Source of the DNA: Neodiprion pinetum
Taxonomy: Eukaryota; Arthropoda; Insecta; Hymenoptera; Diprionidae
NCBI RefSeq assembly: GCF_021155775.2
Contig: NC_060234.1
Coordinates: forward strand, 2,976,001 to 3,040,000
Length of the DNA: 64,000 nucleotides
Direction of reading: 5' to 3'
Under the pieces are notes generated by a model. The model was not told the DNA's origin and did not search any database. It saw nothing but the letters and a program-made list of their open reading frames with translations. Position 1 is the stretch's first letter; every line of letters starts with the position of its first letter. The position numbers and the translations under genes are program-made. This document shows positions 51,738-62,720 of this stretch, in pieces.

Positions 51738-52588
51738 CAAGCGGCTCCTCGAAGAACCTCCGTTTCAGTGCTAAAGCAAGTTATCCTCACCGTTCAAAGC
51801 AGCGCGTCTCGCCGCACGTGGGGGTAAAAGTCAAGGTGATTGACATTAAGTGAGACACGTTTTTTATCCCCCATTATTTTTTTCCCTCATCCCAGTCATG
51901 TATTTCACTCTATATTCGGCATCGTCCTTCTTTTCGCGTAGTTCGTAGCTCCACAATCAGATTCACGAATCAATGACAATTTGTAAATAAAAAAAAATTC
52001 CTTCAACTCATTCGAGAACTCGAACGCATCTTTCGATTATACCCTGAACGCTTGATAAAACGAAAGCAAGAACACCAAAACATCCCTCAAATACTGTAAC
52101 GAAATTGAAAAGATTCTCGTCACCTTTTTCGCTACGGTAATTTTTTTTTTTTTTTTTTTTGAACGTCCGGTAAAATATCGTCAAAACTGATGAAAAACTG
52201 CGCACCGATGATTTTCAAAATTCTCGATACAATCACACGCACTAACAGAGATCCTGTATTGTTGCATCGATGCGAGTTGGTAACGAAGAAAATGAAATGA
52301 AAAAAAAAAAAAAAAAAGGCTCGGAACGAAGGCGGAGGCGACGGATGTAAAATGGTTGTAATTTCGAAAGACGGAAGTGAAATCACAGAGCGGGTATTGT
52401 GCGGCGTGTCATAACAGCATGCGAGATCACAGTTGCAATCAATCACGACCCTTCGGCTGGATAAGCATCGCCGTTTCTCAATGGCTCGGCGCCGGGACGC
52501 CAACCAACCCCTGATCATCCCTCCGCTTTCCGCGCTTCCGTTATATTTTCTCGTTTCTCCCTTTTTCGCATATTTCCGCCACGGACGC

Positions 52589-52614
52589 GAGAGAGAGAGA
52601 GAGAGAGAGAGAGA
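52589..52614. repeat. (GA)n microsatellite
   Basis: About 13 GA units followed by an ATATGAAG stretch and a 16-residue A run. Confidence 0.93.
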
Positions 52615-53808
52615 TATGAAGAAAAAAAAAAAAAAAACACCACGTTTGGACGTTCCGTGCACTGTCGATGCTGCACGAGACGTTCATCCGCAACAATTCC
52701 ACCCCCTTTTCATATCCGCAAACCCTCCACACTTTCTTTCCAGTACGTGCAATCAACGTGCCTTTTGTAAAATCCATGTATGCAGTCGAAGATTGAATAA
52801 CCGTCCAATATTTTCACCATGCGGAGCTTGTCTCGGTATTACGGTGACATTTTTCTTTCAATACTGCTATATTCGTACCATTCAGAATGAAAATAATAAT
52901 CGCAAGGAATTCAAAAAAATCTGAATCCCAAAACATGTTAGTTTTTTCTTGTTATTCAAAATCGAATGACCGAATTATGCATTATATATTTGTAATACGA
53001 TGCGGGCGCGTTTTGAAATAATAATTTAAATTATACACTCGTCAAATCGATTTTGAGACTTGTCCAAGTATTCGTCAATATTGCGCAAGAAAAATAAATA
53101 AAAATTTCACAATTTACCCGCACCGAGAAAAGTTCCTACATGCAAAATTCCGAAAAATAAAGTTTCGATAGAGTAAGATTCTGAATGTTAACATGTATTG
53201 AAACAGCCTAGTTTACTCAACGAGTGGGTGTAAAAAATGATAAAATCTGAAAATCTGAATGACCAGGATTCCGAACGTTAAAATATCAAAAATCCAAAAC
53301 AAAGAAGGCTCAAAGCGGCCAAATTTCATCCAGCCAAAAAATACACGGAACTGAAAATCTTAGATCGTTCGGAATTTCGATCTTTTCAATTTTCCAAATT
53401 CTCTCACTTCGGTAACTTTGACTTGTCTGAGTTAAGGCCCTTTCGGAATTTCGTCGTATCGGAATATTTGTTTCTTGGGAAGCTCGATCGTCAGCTTTCG
53501 GATCATTCGAAACCATTCGATATTTCGTCAAAGTTTAAGCATTCACTCAACTTCAAGTTTCTCCAAAAATGAATTTCAACCCCGCCCAAAAAAATCTAAA
53601 CCTCGGCTTCGGATTCCCAGCATCGGGCAGCTGGTTCGGGGGATGATTTTTAGGGTGGTGGTCAGTCCAGGCTTCGCTGCCTCTGTAATACGGTTCGCCA
53701 ATCGGGCACTCGAGGGATTGAAGTCTCGCCGAGGCGTAATGGCCCAGTTTACAGTGCCGGTTTGCTCTGGCAAGAGAGCAAAACAGCGAGCAGAATGCTT
53801 CATCCCTT

Positions 53809-53833
53809 CCCCCCTCCCCCCCCCCCCCCCCCT
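53809..53833. repeat. Poly-C tract with one T interruption
   Basis: CCCCCTC followed by about 17 C, giving Pro runs in frames on the plus strand. Confidence 0.92.
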
Positions 53834-55689
53834 CCCTCTCTTTCTCTCCTATTTCTCTCGTTTCTCGAACACCGCCGGCTTGTATATACGTTCGCAAAAT
53901 TCCGCACAGACTCCTATAGAAATGTTTCGCACTCTACTCGTTCACTCGGTCGGCCGTAGTTCTTCACTTTATTCGCCTTGTGGGAGCATCAAATCAAATT
54001 AGCGAACCGGTTTGCCTGCGCTAGCTCTGAGCAAATTTTCTCCACGCGTAAACAACCGCGTTTCCTTCTTATTCCTGTTCGAGCTGCACGTACATTGTGC
54101 GATAATACGGTAACGGCGTTCAATTGCAAACGAAAAGAATTTGGATTTTTTTGGGTATATATTTGCGAAACGTGCAACTTTTGTAATTGGAAGATTCTTC
54201 ATGTTTGAAAGAAATGATTTATAAATATATCAAACAATTATGCGGACTGAGAAAAATTTCATTTGTTACGGTGACTAGAAGAATTCAGTAAAACAGGCAT
54301 CGTTAAAAAAATTGTTTGAATATTGTTGGAATTAGGAAAAACGAGGTACGCCTCCAAACATTTTGCGCTATCGTCGACCCTTTTTTGGTAATCGCAACGC
54401 AAAATCAGTTTCTGAGCTTTACTCTACTTTCTTAGTCACACGAGGCTTTAACGTCAATTTATTGTCGCATAAGCTTTAAATTTTCGCAACAGTTGCAAGA
54501 AAATCTAGTAACAGCGATCGTAATGAGAAAGAATAGTAACGGATAATAGACTTTTCTGATAATAAATGAAAATAGTTAAGGACCGAGCGGTAACCGGAAC
54601 TAAAATTTTCTCTCAGTGTAGCTTGTGTCAACAATAAATAAATACATCAGTCGCTTATGTTTTTCAGCATCAAAGAAGAATTCAAGTTTCTTCTTTTTGC
54701 TCCATTTAGAATAATCCCTACACGCGAAAAGTAAACTTTGGACGAAATTGAAACAGCTCCACGATTTTCCATTGCTTCGCGTTATGATCGTACCAATAAA
54801 CGGTGTTGTTGTTTTTTTTTTTTTCTTTCCTTTTTGTTTTAATATTAATTAAAAAATCCGAAAGCCCGATACTACGACAAGGGGAGCTGAGAGAAAATGG
54901 CGATAAGGTTTAAAATTAGGTTGTCGGTCAGGAAAAATTCGCTTGAAAGGTAAAATATCGACAAACATGTAACTTTGCACGACGTTTGGCGTTGTGTGAA
55001 ATCGCGTAATCAGAGTTGAATCGACGTGTCTCAGTCCCAGTCGCCGAGAAAATGATGTCCTGTGATTTGTTTGTTGTTGTTTTTTTTTTTTTTTTAACGC
55101 TTTTCTCACCTTCCACCTGACAAATACGATTCCCTTTTTCTTGACGTTGAAAAACTTCGAAAAAACTCGATTTCTCACATTGATTTTCTCTGTTTCGTGG
55201 GTATTTTTGGTCGAGTGGCGTGTCTGGGTATCGAATATGCAATTTCGTTTAATGCGGATTCTGACATTGGAGAATTCCAATTTCTAGGAATTTTATTTTG
55301 CCGAACAAGTCTTCAAAGTTGAGGAAAAATTTGAATGAAATCCGAAGAATCGTTCCGACTGGTGATCGGTGAAAAAGATTCGCGGCGAGAGGTTTCATTT
55401 GGAATTTCAGAAATCATACTTGAAAAAAGTGAACGGAACAAAAGATGGGAATTTATTTTCTAACGCATACATAAATAAATAAATAAATGCGTTCTCGTTT
55501 AATGCTCGGTCGACGACGCAGATTGATAATCTCTAGAAGGTACGAGGGAAACTTCCGTTTGCTCTTCTGCCCCTTCTTCCTTTGAGTTACGATAACGTCT
55601 TTCATTTGCGGGGTAAAACGCGCTGCGTCGTTAGCACTTGACTGACTAGCTGCAATTAGAGGATAAGGAAGGGGAGGAGAAAACGAGCA

Positions 55690-55708
55690 GGGGGGGGGGG
55701 GGGGGGGG
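55690..55708. repeat. Poly-G tract
   Basis: 19 consecutive G, within a purine-rich neighbourhood (55670-55770). Confidence 0.92.
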
Positions 55709-56299
55709 ACGGAAGAGGAAATAAACGAGCTGAAAGAGGTAGACGGGGAGGGGAAAACGGGAAATAGAAAATAGGATAAGAAAACAGATACCGATTCGTT
55801 CACTCGAGGGATGAAATTCGAGAAGATAAAAGTAAGAAAAAAAAAAACCGTTGATAAATAACCAATGAAAGATTGAATAATCAATTCTCCTCACATTTTA
55901 TGCGAAACGGAAACCTTTGCGATTATTCCAAGTAACTAGGAAAATCTATACCAAATTCGCAAATATTGTAATTCCGTATATCGATCTTCTATTGTCCGGA
56001 ATAATTATGAGAAGTGAAAAAGAAAAATTCAACGTCAGATCTTAACGATTAAATTTTATTACAACCGAATATTCGTACGCAGTTAGATTTCGATCGTGAA
56101 AATTAAACGTTGACGAAATATCGCGTCATTTAATTTACACTCGTCGTTTGCGGATTTACGATCGCATCTCATTGCCGTTTAACTATTTCGATTACTTCCG
56201 GCAAATTGGATCGTCGTTAACTTTACGTTCGGGAAAATTCACAGCGTTTTTCGCCCTGGGTCCAAAATTACGCCCCGTGATTTTACGAGTACGTTTTTG

Positions 56300-56302
<3 letters not shown>

Positions 56303-56337
<35 letters not shown>
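56303..56337. repeat. (AT)n microsatellite
   Basis: About 17 AT units, uninterrupted. Confidence 0.95.
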
Positions 56338-56340
<3 letters not shown>

Positions 56341-57577
56341 GCATGCGTATTTAGTTCGATTTTATCGTCAATTCCTGTTTCAACGCCTTTCAACGTATCG
56401 TCGTCCTCATTTTTCCACCCCTCAATTTCTCATTTCACGTTCGTCGTTTTTATTCTCCCTCCTCCCCCCCCACCTTTTTTTGGATACCAGTCACGCGCGC
56501 CACTTCGCACATTTCAAACAACGTCACGCTCGTGCGGCTGTGAAAAAAATATCGCCTTTCCCTGCTCGACGCTACGTTAAGCTCAATTCGGTCTAATTTT
56601 CATTGCTATTCAAAAGTCCGAAAAACTCTGGCGAGGTGAAAGAGAGAATAAAAAAAAAATAAAATAAAATAAAAGAAAAAATTCCGAACACCGAAAGTAA
56701 TCCACAAAAAGTGTTAACAGAATTTTTCACTCTCTCCCTGCTGTTAATTACTATAAAAATATATACGTATACACGGAGTTAAAAAAAAAAATCAGTCTCC
56801 TTTTTGTAATTCCTATTCGAGAAATCGAACTTTGTACAGAAAGTGATGATTGTATTTAGAATCGTACATTTTCGGCGCGATTTGAGCGAGGAATTTTTTT
56901 CTACGGAGAAAAACAGAGGAATTTTCTATAGGCGAGTCCAACCCAACTTCGTGATGTAAAATTGCATTAAGTTTCCAACTCGTCATTTCGCAAAGGCGTC
57001 GAGCCGTTCTTCGCCATCCATTCAAGATTTTTACAACTCATTTTCGTCGCCCCTAACTTGTAAATTCAGCGTCGACGAAAGTTTCTTATCTATAATATTA
57101 CCTTAACCAGAATCGAGCATCTCCCGTTGATGTACAATATTCATTTTTTATACCTTCCTTTTTCCTCGCTTTTTCAACCTCGCAAACCTTTTGAGAAGCG
57201 ATCTTAATCGGTGGCAAAAAGTGAACAGCTTTTACGCTTACCTTCGACTGTTATACGTGTACGGAATTGTTGAAGAAGAAGACAGATGAAAATAAGAAGA
57301 ATAAAAAAATAAAATAAAATCAAACGACCGCTTCCTCGGAGCTTGCATTTTCTTTCAAAATCTTCACTCGCGACTCGATTTTTATCAATCGATCAACAGC
57401 ATGAAAAAAGAAAATAGAGAATTTAACTTCCTGGTATTGATCTGTAAAGAAAGTTTCGAATTCGTTTTTGGCTAGATATTTTTTTTTATCTCTGTGGGTT
57501 ATTTTTCTCCTTTCTTTTCGAGTTGGTGAAAAAATCGTAAATATTTGTGAAAGAAAGAAAAGATTGGATACGAAAAT

Positions 57578-57596
57578 GGGGGGGTGGGGGGAGGGG
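57578..57596 (+). repeat. G-quadruplex-prone G tract
   Basis: GGGGGGGTGGGGGGAGGGG: three G runs of 4 to 7 with single-base spacers. The runs can be subdivided into four G3 blocks, so a plus-strand quadruplex is possible. Confidence 0.75.
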
Positions 57597-57700
57597 TGAA
57601 AAAGAAATCGATAGGTTATCACCGCGGGAATTCGATTCACGTGGACGGCAGCTACCAGGCTACGAGGTATAGACGCCTACACTGGCGTCTGATTGACGCG

Positions 57701-58621
57701 TCAATCCCTCGATTCAATTTCCTCCTTATACACCTTATATACCGTCTCTCTATGACGCGAATGAGTATAAGCGATACGGAAAGCGAGAATGACGGGATTA
57801 ATGAGCCAGCGAGCTGTCACATTTTGCGTACGATGACGGAAATTGTTTTTATTTTTATTTATTTTTCTTAACACACCTGACCTGACGTCTGAGACCTGAC
57901 GCGTGCAGTGTTCTTTATCGCCACTCGTACGAACTAGTAGATTTCGTCGTGAAAAAACAATCGGTAAAGACTCACCTGAAACAGAAGAAAGAAAAACATT
58001 CGTTATTTTATTTTCAAGATTATTTAGAAAATTTCTAAAAACGTGAGAGATAAAAGGATTGTATGATAATAATATCGGAGTGGAAAATTCTTTCGCTTTG
58101 GCAGCAAATACGTTTCGATATGTCCGGAGGCAAGTACTTTTTGCGTGCAGAATATTACAGATAAAGTGAAAAATAAATTTCATCCTTATTTTCTACGCTG
58201 TAGTCGACAAAGTGGTTTTGATTCTTCTTACGCTGTGAAAAGGGTTGAGCGTACAGTTTGAGAGAGCCAAAGCTTGATGTTGGAATTTCAATGAGACCGC
58301 GAGAGCGGTTAATATTAAATAAATTTGAAGCGTGCGCCGGAAAAGGATCGTTAATTCGACGTAAGATCCGTTTCGGCGGGGGAAATTAATAGCATAGCAG
58401 ACCGAACCAAAATTCAAAGCTAAACTGCCTACCGCGGTTTTGTACGAATGTCTTGTCGCGGAATCGGCTGGCAATTTTGGGGGTATTTGCTCGTGCCGTG
58501 TTTGCCCGTAACAAGACGGGCACCTAGAAGCGAAAACAATTCGGACGAATATGGCAAAACCCGTTTCGCGATTTTCGCTCGCTGTCAAAATGACATTCAA
58601 GGGTTTATCGGGGTGGCTCAT
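57701..58621 (-). pseudogene. 307-codon frame with a single in-frame TAG (unrecognised)
   Basis: A 142-codon ATG frame (58621 to 58193) ends at TAG. Three sense codons later the same frame restarts at ATG 58183 and continues 160 codons to 57701. One minus-strand frame is thus open over 921 nt except for one stop. In DNA of this composition roughly 20 stops would be expected, so the openness is unusual. The translation shows no domain, signal peptide or transposase motif I recognise. A TTTCTTCTGTTTCAG/GTGAGT splice-like junction lies inside at 57976/57975, so part of it may be intron. It could be a decayed gene or TE fragment, a real gene with an allelic or assembly error, or chance. Confidence 0.25.
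57965..58000 (-). promoter_or_regulatory. Strong recursive-splice-like (or exon-edge) site
   Basis: On the minus strand TTTTTCTTTCTTCTGTTTCAG is joined directly to GTGAGTC, with the junction between 57976 and 57975. Both halves match splice consensus very well, the pattern of a zero-length exon. Alternatively only one half is used, as a normal acceptor or donor for an exon in the open minus-strand frame around it. Confidence 0.33.
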
Positions 58622-59889
58622 TGGACGACAAACTCAAGATTGAAGAATTGATACCCGAGTTACAAATTTGATCCAGAATCTACAATCTGTAAGTGGAAAA
58701 GGAAAAAAAAAGAAACAAATGTCAAACGCAGTAATTTGAACGCAAAAAGCTCACTTGTAGTAATTTATTTAGAGGCATGAGATTGTTGGTAAGATTCTTG
58801 AGCTACTTATTTTTTTCGTTTGCAAAGATCGTTGAATCTAAACAATTTGTCAGAGAAATTCGACAGTATATTTTGCCAGCGACAAAAATGGGTGTATAAT
58901 TATGCACGAAAAAATAATTAACGTAATTTATGATTGCTTTTTAATGATTGTCAAACTGAAGTATTCTTTAGTCGGAATTTTTAGGATTCAAACTTGTTCG
59001 TTTGATTCTCTCTTCGTGTTGATGAGATATCGTTTCAATTAAATTCTACTCGATTGGAAATGAGTTTTTTAATAATCGCAGCACCAAGGCAAAAGCACAA
59101 ATAAAATTGAAACGAAAAAATAATGAATCGCAAGAACGAGAAATAGAAATGTAGACATGCATTTTTTGGGAGCCATGAAGATTGCTCAGCATATTTTCAT
59201 TTTCAAATGTTATAGCGTTAAAATATAAGGTTCAAGTACAATCATTCAACTTTCAGTTATTCTATTTTATTAACATTATTGTTGATAATTAGTTTCTTCT
59301 ACAATTCAAGTCTCACTTCATTTATTGACCTGTTTATTTGTCTTCGCGACGAACGTTTAAATATTCATTCACTTTGCGAGTTCAATAATCTGATAACCCA
59401 TAGATTAAAAGAAAGAAAATTGAAAAAGTAAATTGCCGCCTGGAATTTGAAAGTAGAAGAAAGCGAAAAAGTGGAGAAGGAATTTTCTTCTCGATCATGT
59501 TTGGCGAACTGTGAAAAAAATTTGCAAATAATATATGGCAACGGCAAAACTGCCAGGGTTTAGAATACAAAAAAGTTTCGCTTGAATCGAGTTTGCGATT
59601 TTTACTCCACTTCAATTAAAAAAACCAAAATCAATGGATTTGAAAAAGAAGAACGCTCTCTTCGCAATAATGGAGTATTGAAGTTTTCGAATCTCCGGTT
59701 GAAAAAAAAAAAAATCCACTAATTGTTTCGCTTATTCAAAACGTAGAATAAAGAGGAGAGATTAAAAATTATAATCCATAGAGTTTCAGGATTTTTTCCA
59801 GATCAAAACGATGTAGGAATTTGGAATTTGAACCCTAGAATGTTACAATGAATTACGTTTGTACCTCAGGGTGATTTCGAATTTTGGAA

Positions 59890-59920
59890 ATTTTCAATTT
59901 TTTTCCTTTCAGGTAAGATT
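59890..59920 (+). promoter_or_regulatory. Strong recursive-splice-like site
   Basis: TTTTCAATTTTTTTCCTTTC is followed by AG and directly by GTAAGATTTTG, with the junction at 59912/59913. The pyrimidine tract, CAG and GTAAGA all match consensus closely. This is the best plus-strand candidate for a zero-length exon. There is no flanking exon evidence. Confidence 0.33.
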
Positions 59921-62009
59921 TTGACACACTTTTCGTGTTTTCCAAAATCTTTAAACGGTACCATCGTTTTCAAAAAACAAAAAAAAGATAATGCCCATTT
60001 ATGAACAGTGATAATCGTGATCGAACGCGCGAGTTACGTTTGTGCCCGAGTGTGTAATTAGGCGGTGGAAAAAAAAAGAAAAAAAAAAAAACCACAGGCG
60101 TACCATTTCAGGATTAAGATTTCGAATTTAAAATATTCGCCCAACGCCTGACGCTGCAGCCACTCAAAAATTACATCGCTCAGCAATTTCTGGAACGATT
60201 TTTCTTCGGCGCCCTCTCTTTCCTTCATTTCCATTTGGGATTCTCTTTTTACCCGCATCGATCTTCACCCTGTTCCACGTCTCGCGCGTTGGAGGGACGA
60301 ATCTGAAATCGCGTCAGTCACCAAAGCTTGGGGTAAGAGTAAAAGCGAAAGCGGGGCGTCCGCGCGTTTGAAATCAAGAGTTTTTCTTTCCTGTTTCATT
60401 TTTGCCCATTTGCGAAACACTCGCCCTTCTTCAAGATGACGCGGCTCTTCCCTTTTCCCCTCATTCTCGCTCTCTAGCATTCCCTCTCGCATTACCCAAC
60501 CTCGTCTGATATTCGCCCCGCGCATTTGATGCTGTTGTACATTATTATACCGAGGTGTTTTCCTCGGCTAAGCGACGCTTTTCACGCTCGTTTTCAACCC
60601 AACAACTGGCTGCAGTCATTCACTCGAGAGCTTTCGGGCACTCCTTCAAAGTCGCGCGATCGCCGGGGGTGAAAATAGAAGAAGGCTGATAACAAATACC
60701 GCCGTAAAATACGAAGGGAAAAATTAGCCACTTGAAGATTCAAACATTGATCGAAAACGACACGTTCGAATCACTCGTTTCGTAAGCGGTAAATTTTCCT
60801 TGCAAAATTCTGTCTCGTTGGAAGTAATGAAAAATTTCAAAATCTTTCACCTAAAGAATAACTCGACAACGAAATTAATAACTGGAGAGACGGATTTTCG
60901 ATCAATTTTCTTCTTCACCTGAACGAAAAAATAACCGAGAAGAATGGTTTTCAATTTCTGAACTTCTTGTAAACAGCAACAAAGTTTCAAATACGACTTC
61001 TTACATTTTCTTTTCTCTGCAGTTTACAGTCGAAATTTGTCAAATTTTTCGTTTAGTTTCAGAATAAATTTCAGATCAAATCCGTGGACCAGATTTCGGA
61101 AATTAGTCATGCGATCAAAAATTGGAATTAAAAAAAAAAAAAAAAAATAACGCAGGTTTACTGAAAAAATTCTAGGAAATAATCACGAGTTATAAATTTT
61201 CATATTTTTGTGTGTACGTTCGGAATAAAAACTTGAAACGCGTAGTTTCTTTTCACCGTACTAGTAACGGGAAAAAAAAGAAAAAACCAAATTGGATTTT
61301 TAGAAAAGCAACAACTTTCGATCATGAGTATCAATGAATATAGAATATTGCAAAGTTTCAATGCAATTAGGATGCAAAGCAGCTTCTAAACTTTCTGAAA
61401 TTTGAATAATCGTCCAATTTCACAGCTGCTGCTGCAGATTCTTTGAGAAGCTTCAGCTAATTTCAACAGAGTAAAGAAACAGGTACGTTTGAAGTCATAA
61501 AGTTCAAGAAAAAGCACAAGTTTAATTAGCCAGGTCTTGAAAAAAAAAAATAAAAACCATTTGGAGAAATCCTTTAACGGTTTCTGACGAATCGAGTGTT
61601 TTAAAAATTTTCTGAGATTAGCAAAAGCAAAGTAAAAAATAAGAAATAAATTAAAATGAATTTCAGTATATTTTCGGAGTAAAACTGGACACTTTACAGA
61701 GAAGCGGAACTTGCTTCACGAGTAGTTAGTTTGAAACGAGATTCCCGAACGAAGAAAGGAAGGAAGGAAGGATTCCTGGAATAAGGAGCGTGTAGCTTTA
61801 ATACAGCCCGTCTATTATTTATCCAAAAACAACACAACACGTGGCGCAATGAAGCTGCACCTCCAAGTAACCCAAGGAACTTGGGAGGACCAGACGTTGT
61901 TGCACATTCAACCTGAAAGCCTCCCAAAGCTTCTTCCCTTGTCTCCAGAGTTGCGTCTCTACGTGACGTGAAAATTATCACTTGTATACTTGGATGCAGA
62001 AGCAAAAGC

Positions 62010-62037
62010 GAGAGAGAGAGAGAGAGAGAGGGAGGGA
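62010..62037. repeat. (GA)n microsatellite
   Basis: About 11 AG units passing into GGGAGGGAGAAAGAG. Confidence 0.93.
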
Positions 62038-62382
62038 GAAAGAGATGAAATGGCGAACTCCGACTCAGCCGAGGCATGGCAGAAAACCAATAATTACATC
62101 TTAATTAAAGCACTTGACCTCGTTCAGCTTTCCAAACCTGATTTTCCAACTCTATCAATGCAGCCGCGTGCAACGTGACGTAGAGGCACAATAAGTGATC
62201 CGAATAATTTAGAGATCTCAATAAATACCGCATAGTCGTTAATTGTATATCACGAGATTTAGAAGAACGATCGAGAATTTATCATATTGTCGTATTCGCA
62301 GGCTGAAAAGTTGAAAGAAGAATTTCATGCAAGATTCTGAATATTTTTACATTTTCTGGTGAGAGAAAAAAAAAAAAAAAAA

Positions 62383-62720
62383 CACTTCAACTTTGGAATG
62401 ATTAGGATTTTTTGCGAATCCGTAATTGTTTACAATTGTTATAAGTAAACACATGGAAAAAAAAGGTATTTCCGTCAGTGTAATGTGATTCGATAGGGGT
62501 GAAATTTGATAACAAACGTATACAAAAAACGTTTGGAATTCATTGGTTGACAAGCGGTGATCTCAGAATGGCCATTATGTTTACAACATTTTATGAATAG
62601 GGATTGTTTTTATCTTCCTTAGGGGGTTGTCCGCATAAAAAAACATAAATTAATAAAATAACCGAACCGCGTGGTTGAAAGAGTTGAAACGGTCAAGAAT
62701 CTATTAGATTTTGATTTTAT
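62383..62720. mobile_element. Internally deleted relative of the 22950-23904 element
   Basis: From CTTTGGAATG onward the sequence tracks 23287-23520 closely, including a 45-bp identical block (62533-62577). It then jumps to a stretch resembling 23755-23830 (ACCGCGTGGTTGAAAG against ATCGCGTGACTGAAAG), so about 220 bp is missing. The TIR ends seen in the other copy were not found here, so this is a fragment or a shorter subfamily member. It is in the same orientation. Confidence 0.7.

Larger units (their letters stand above)
51500..57690. other. Non-coding stretch, no gene seen
   Basis: Mixed AT-rich DNA with GC-richer patches at about 52380-52760 and 53590-54000. The longest frames (176, 163 and 175 codons) overlap on opposite strands and run through T tracts, GA repeats and a poly-C tract. 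At 53150-53560 a loose GGAATTTCG/CCGAA motif recurs at irregular spacing, reminiscent of the quasi-repeat at 42.6-43.0 kb. Confidence 0.5.
58640..62380. other. Non-coding stretch, no gene seen
   Basis: AT-rich DNA with frames below 130 codons. A GC-richer patch at 60270-60680 has a minus-strand frame of 86 codons with no domain. A short inverted pair CTCTACGTGACGTG/CGTGACGTAGAG lies at about 61954 and 62174. A GGAA tetramer run is at about 61757-61770. Confidence 0.5.

Noticed and set aside
52132..52924. Overlapping frames of 176 codons (minus) and 163 codons (plus)
   Set aside because: Both run through T/A homopolymers and a GA microsatellite, overlap each other on opposite strands, and have no recognisable domain.
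53475..54002. 175-codon plus-strand frame
   Set aside because: It contains a Pro run from a poly-C tract, and the minus strand has a 114-codon frame over the same GC-rich patch. No domain is recognisable.
55453..55884. 143-codon minus-strand frame
   Set aside because: Its openness comes from a poly-G tract and purine-rich repeats, which translate to Pro, Ser and Phe runs.
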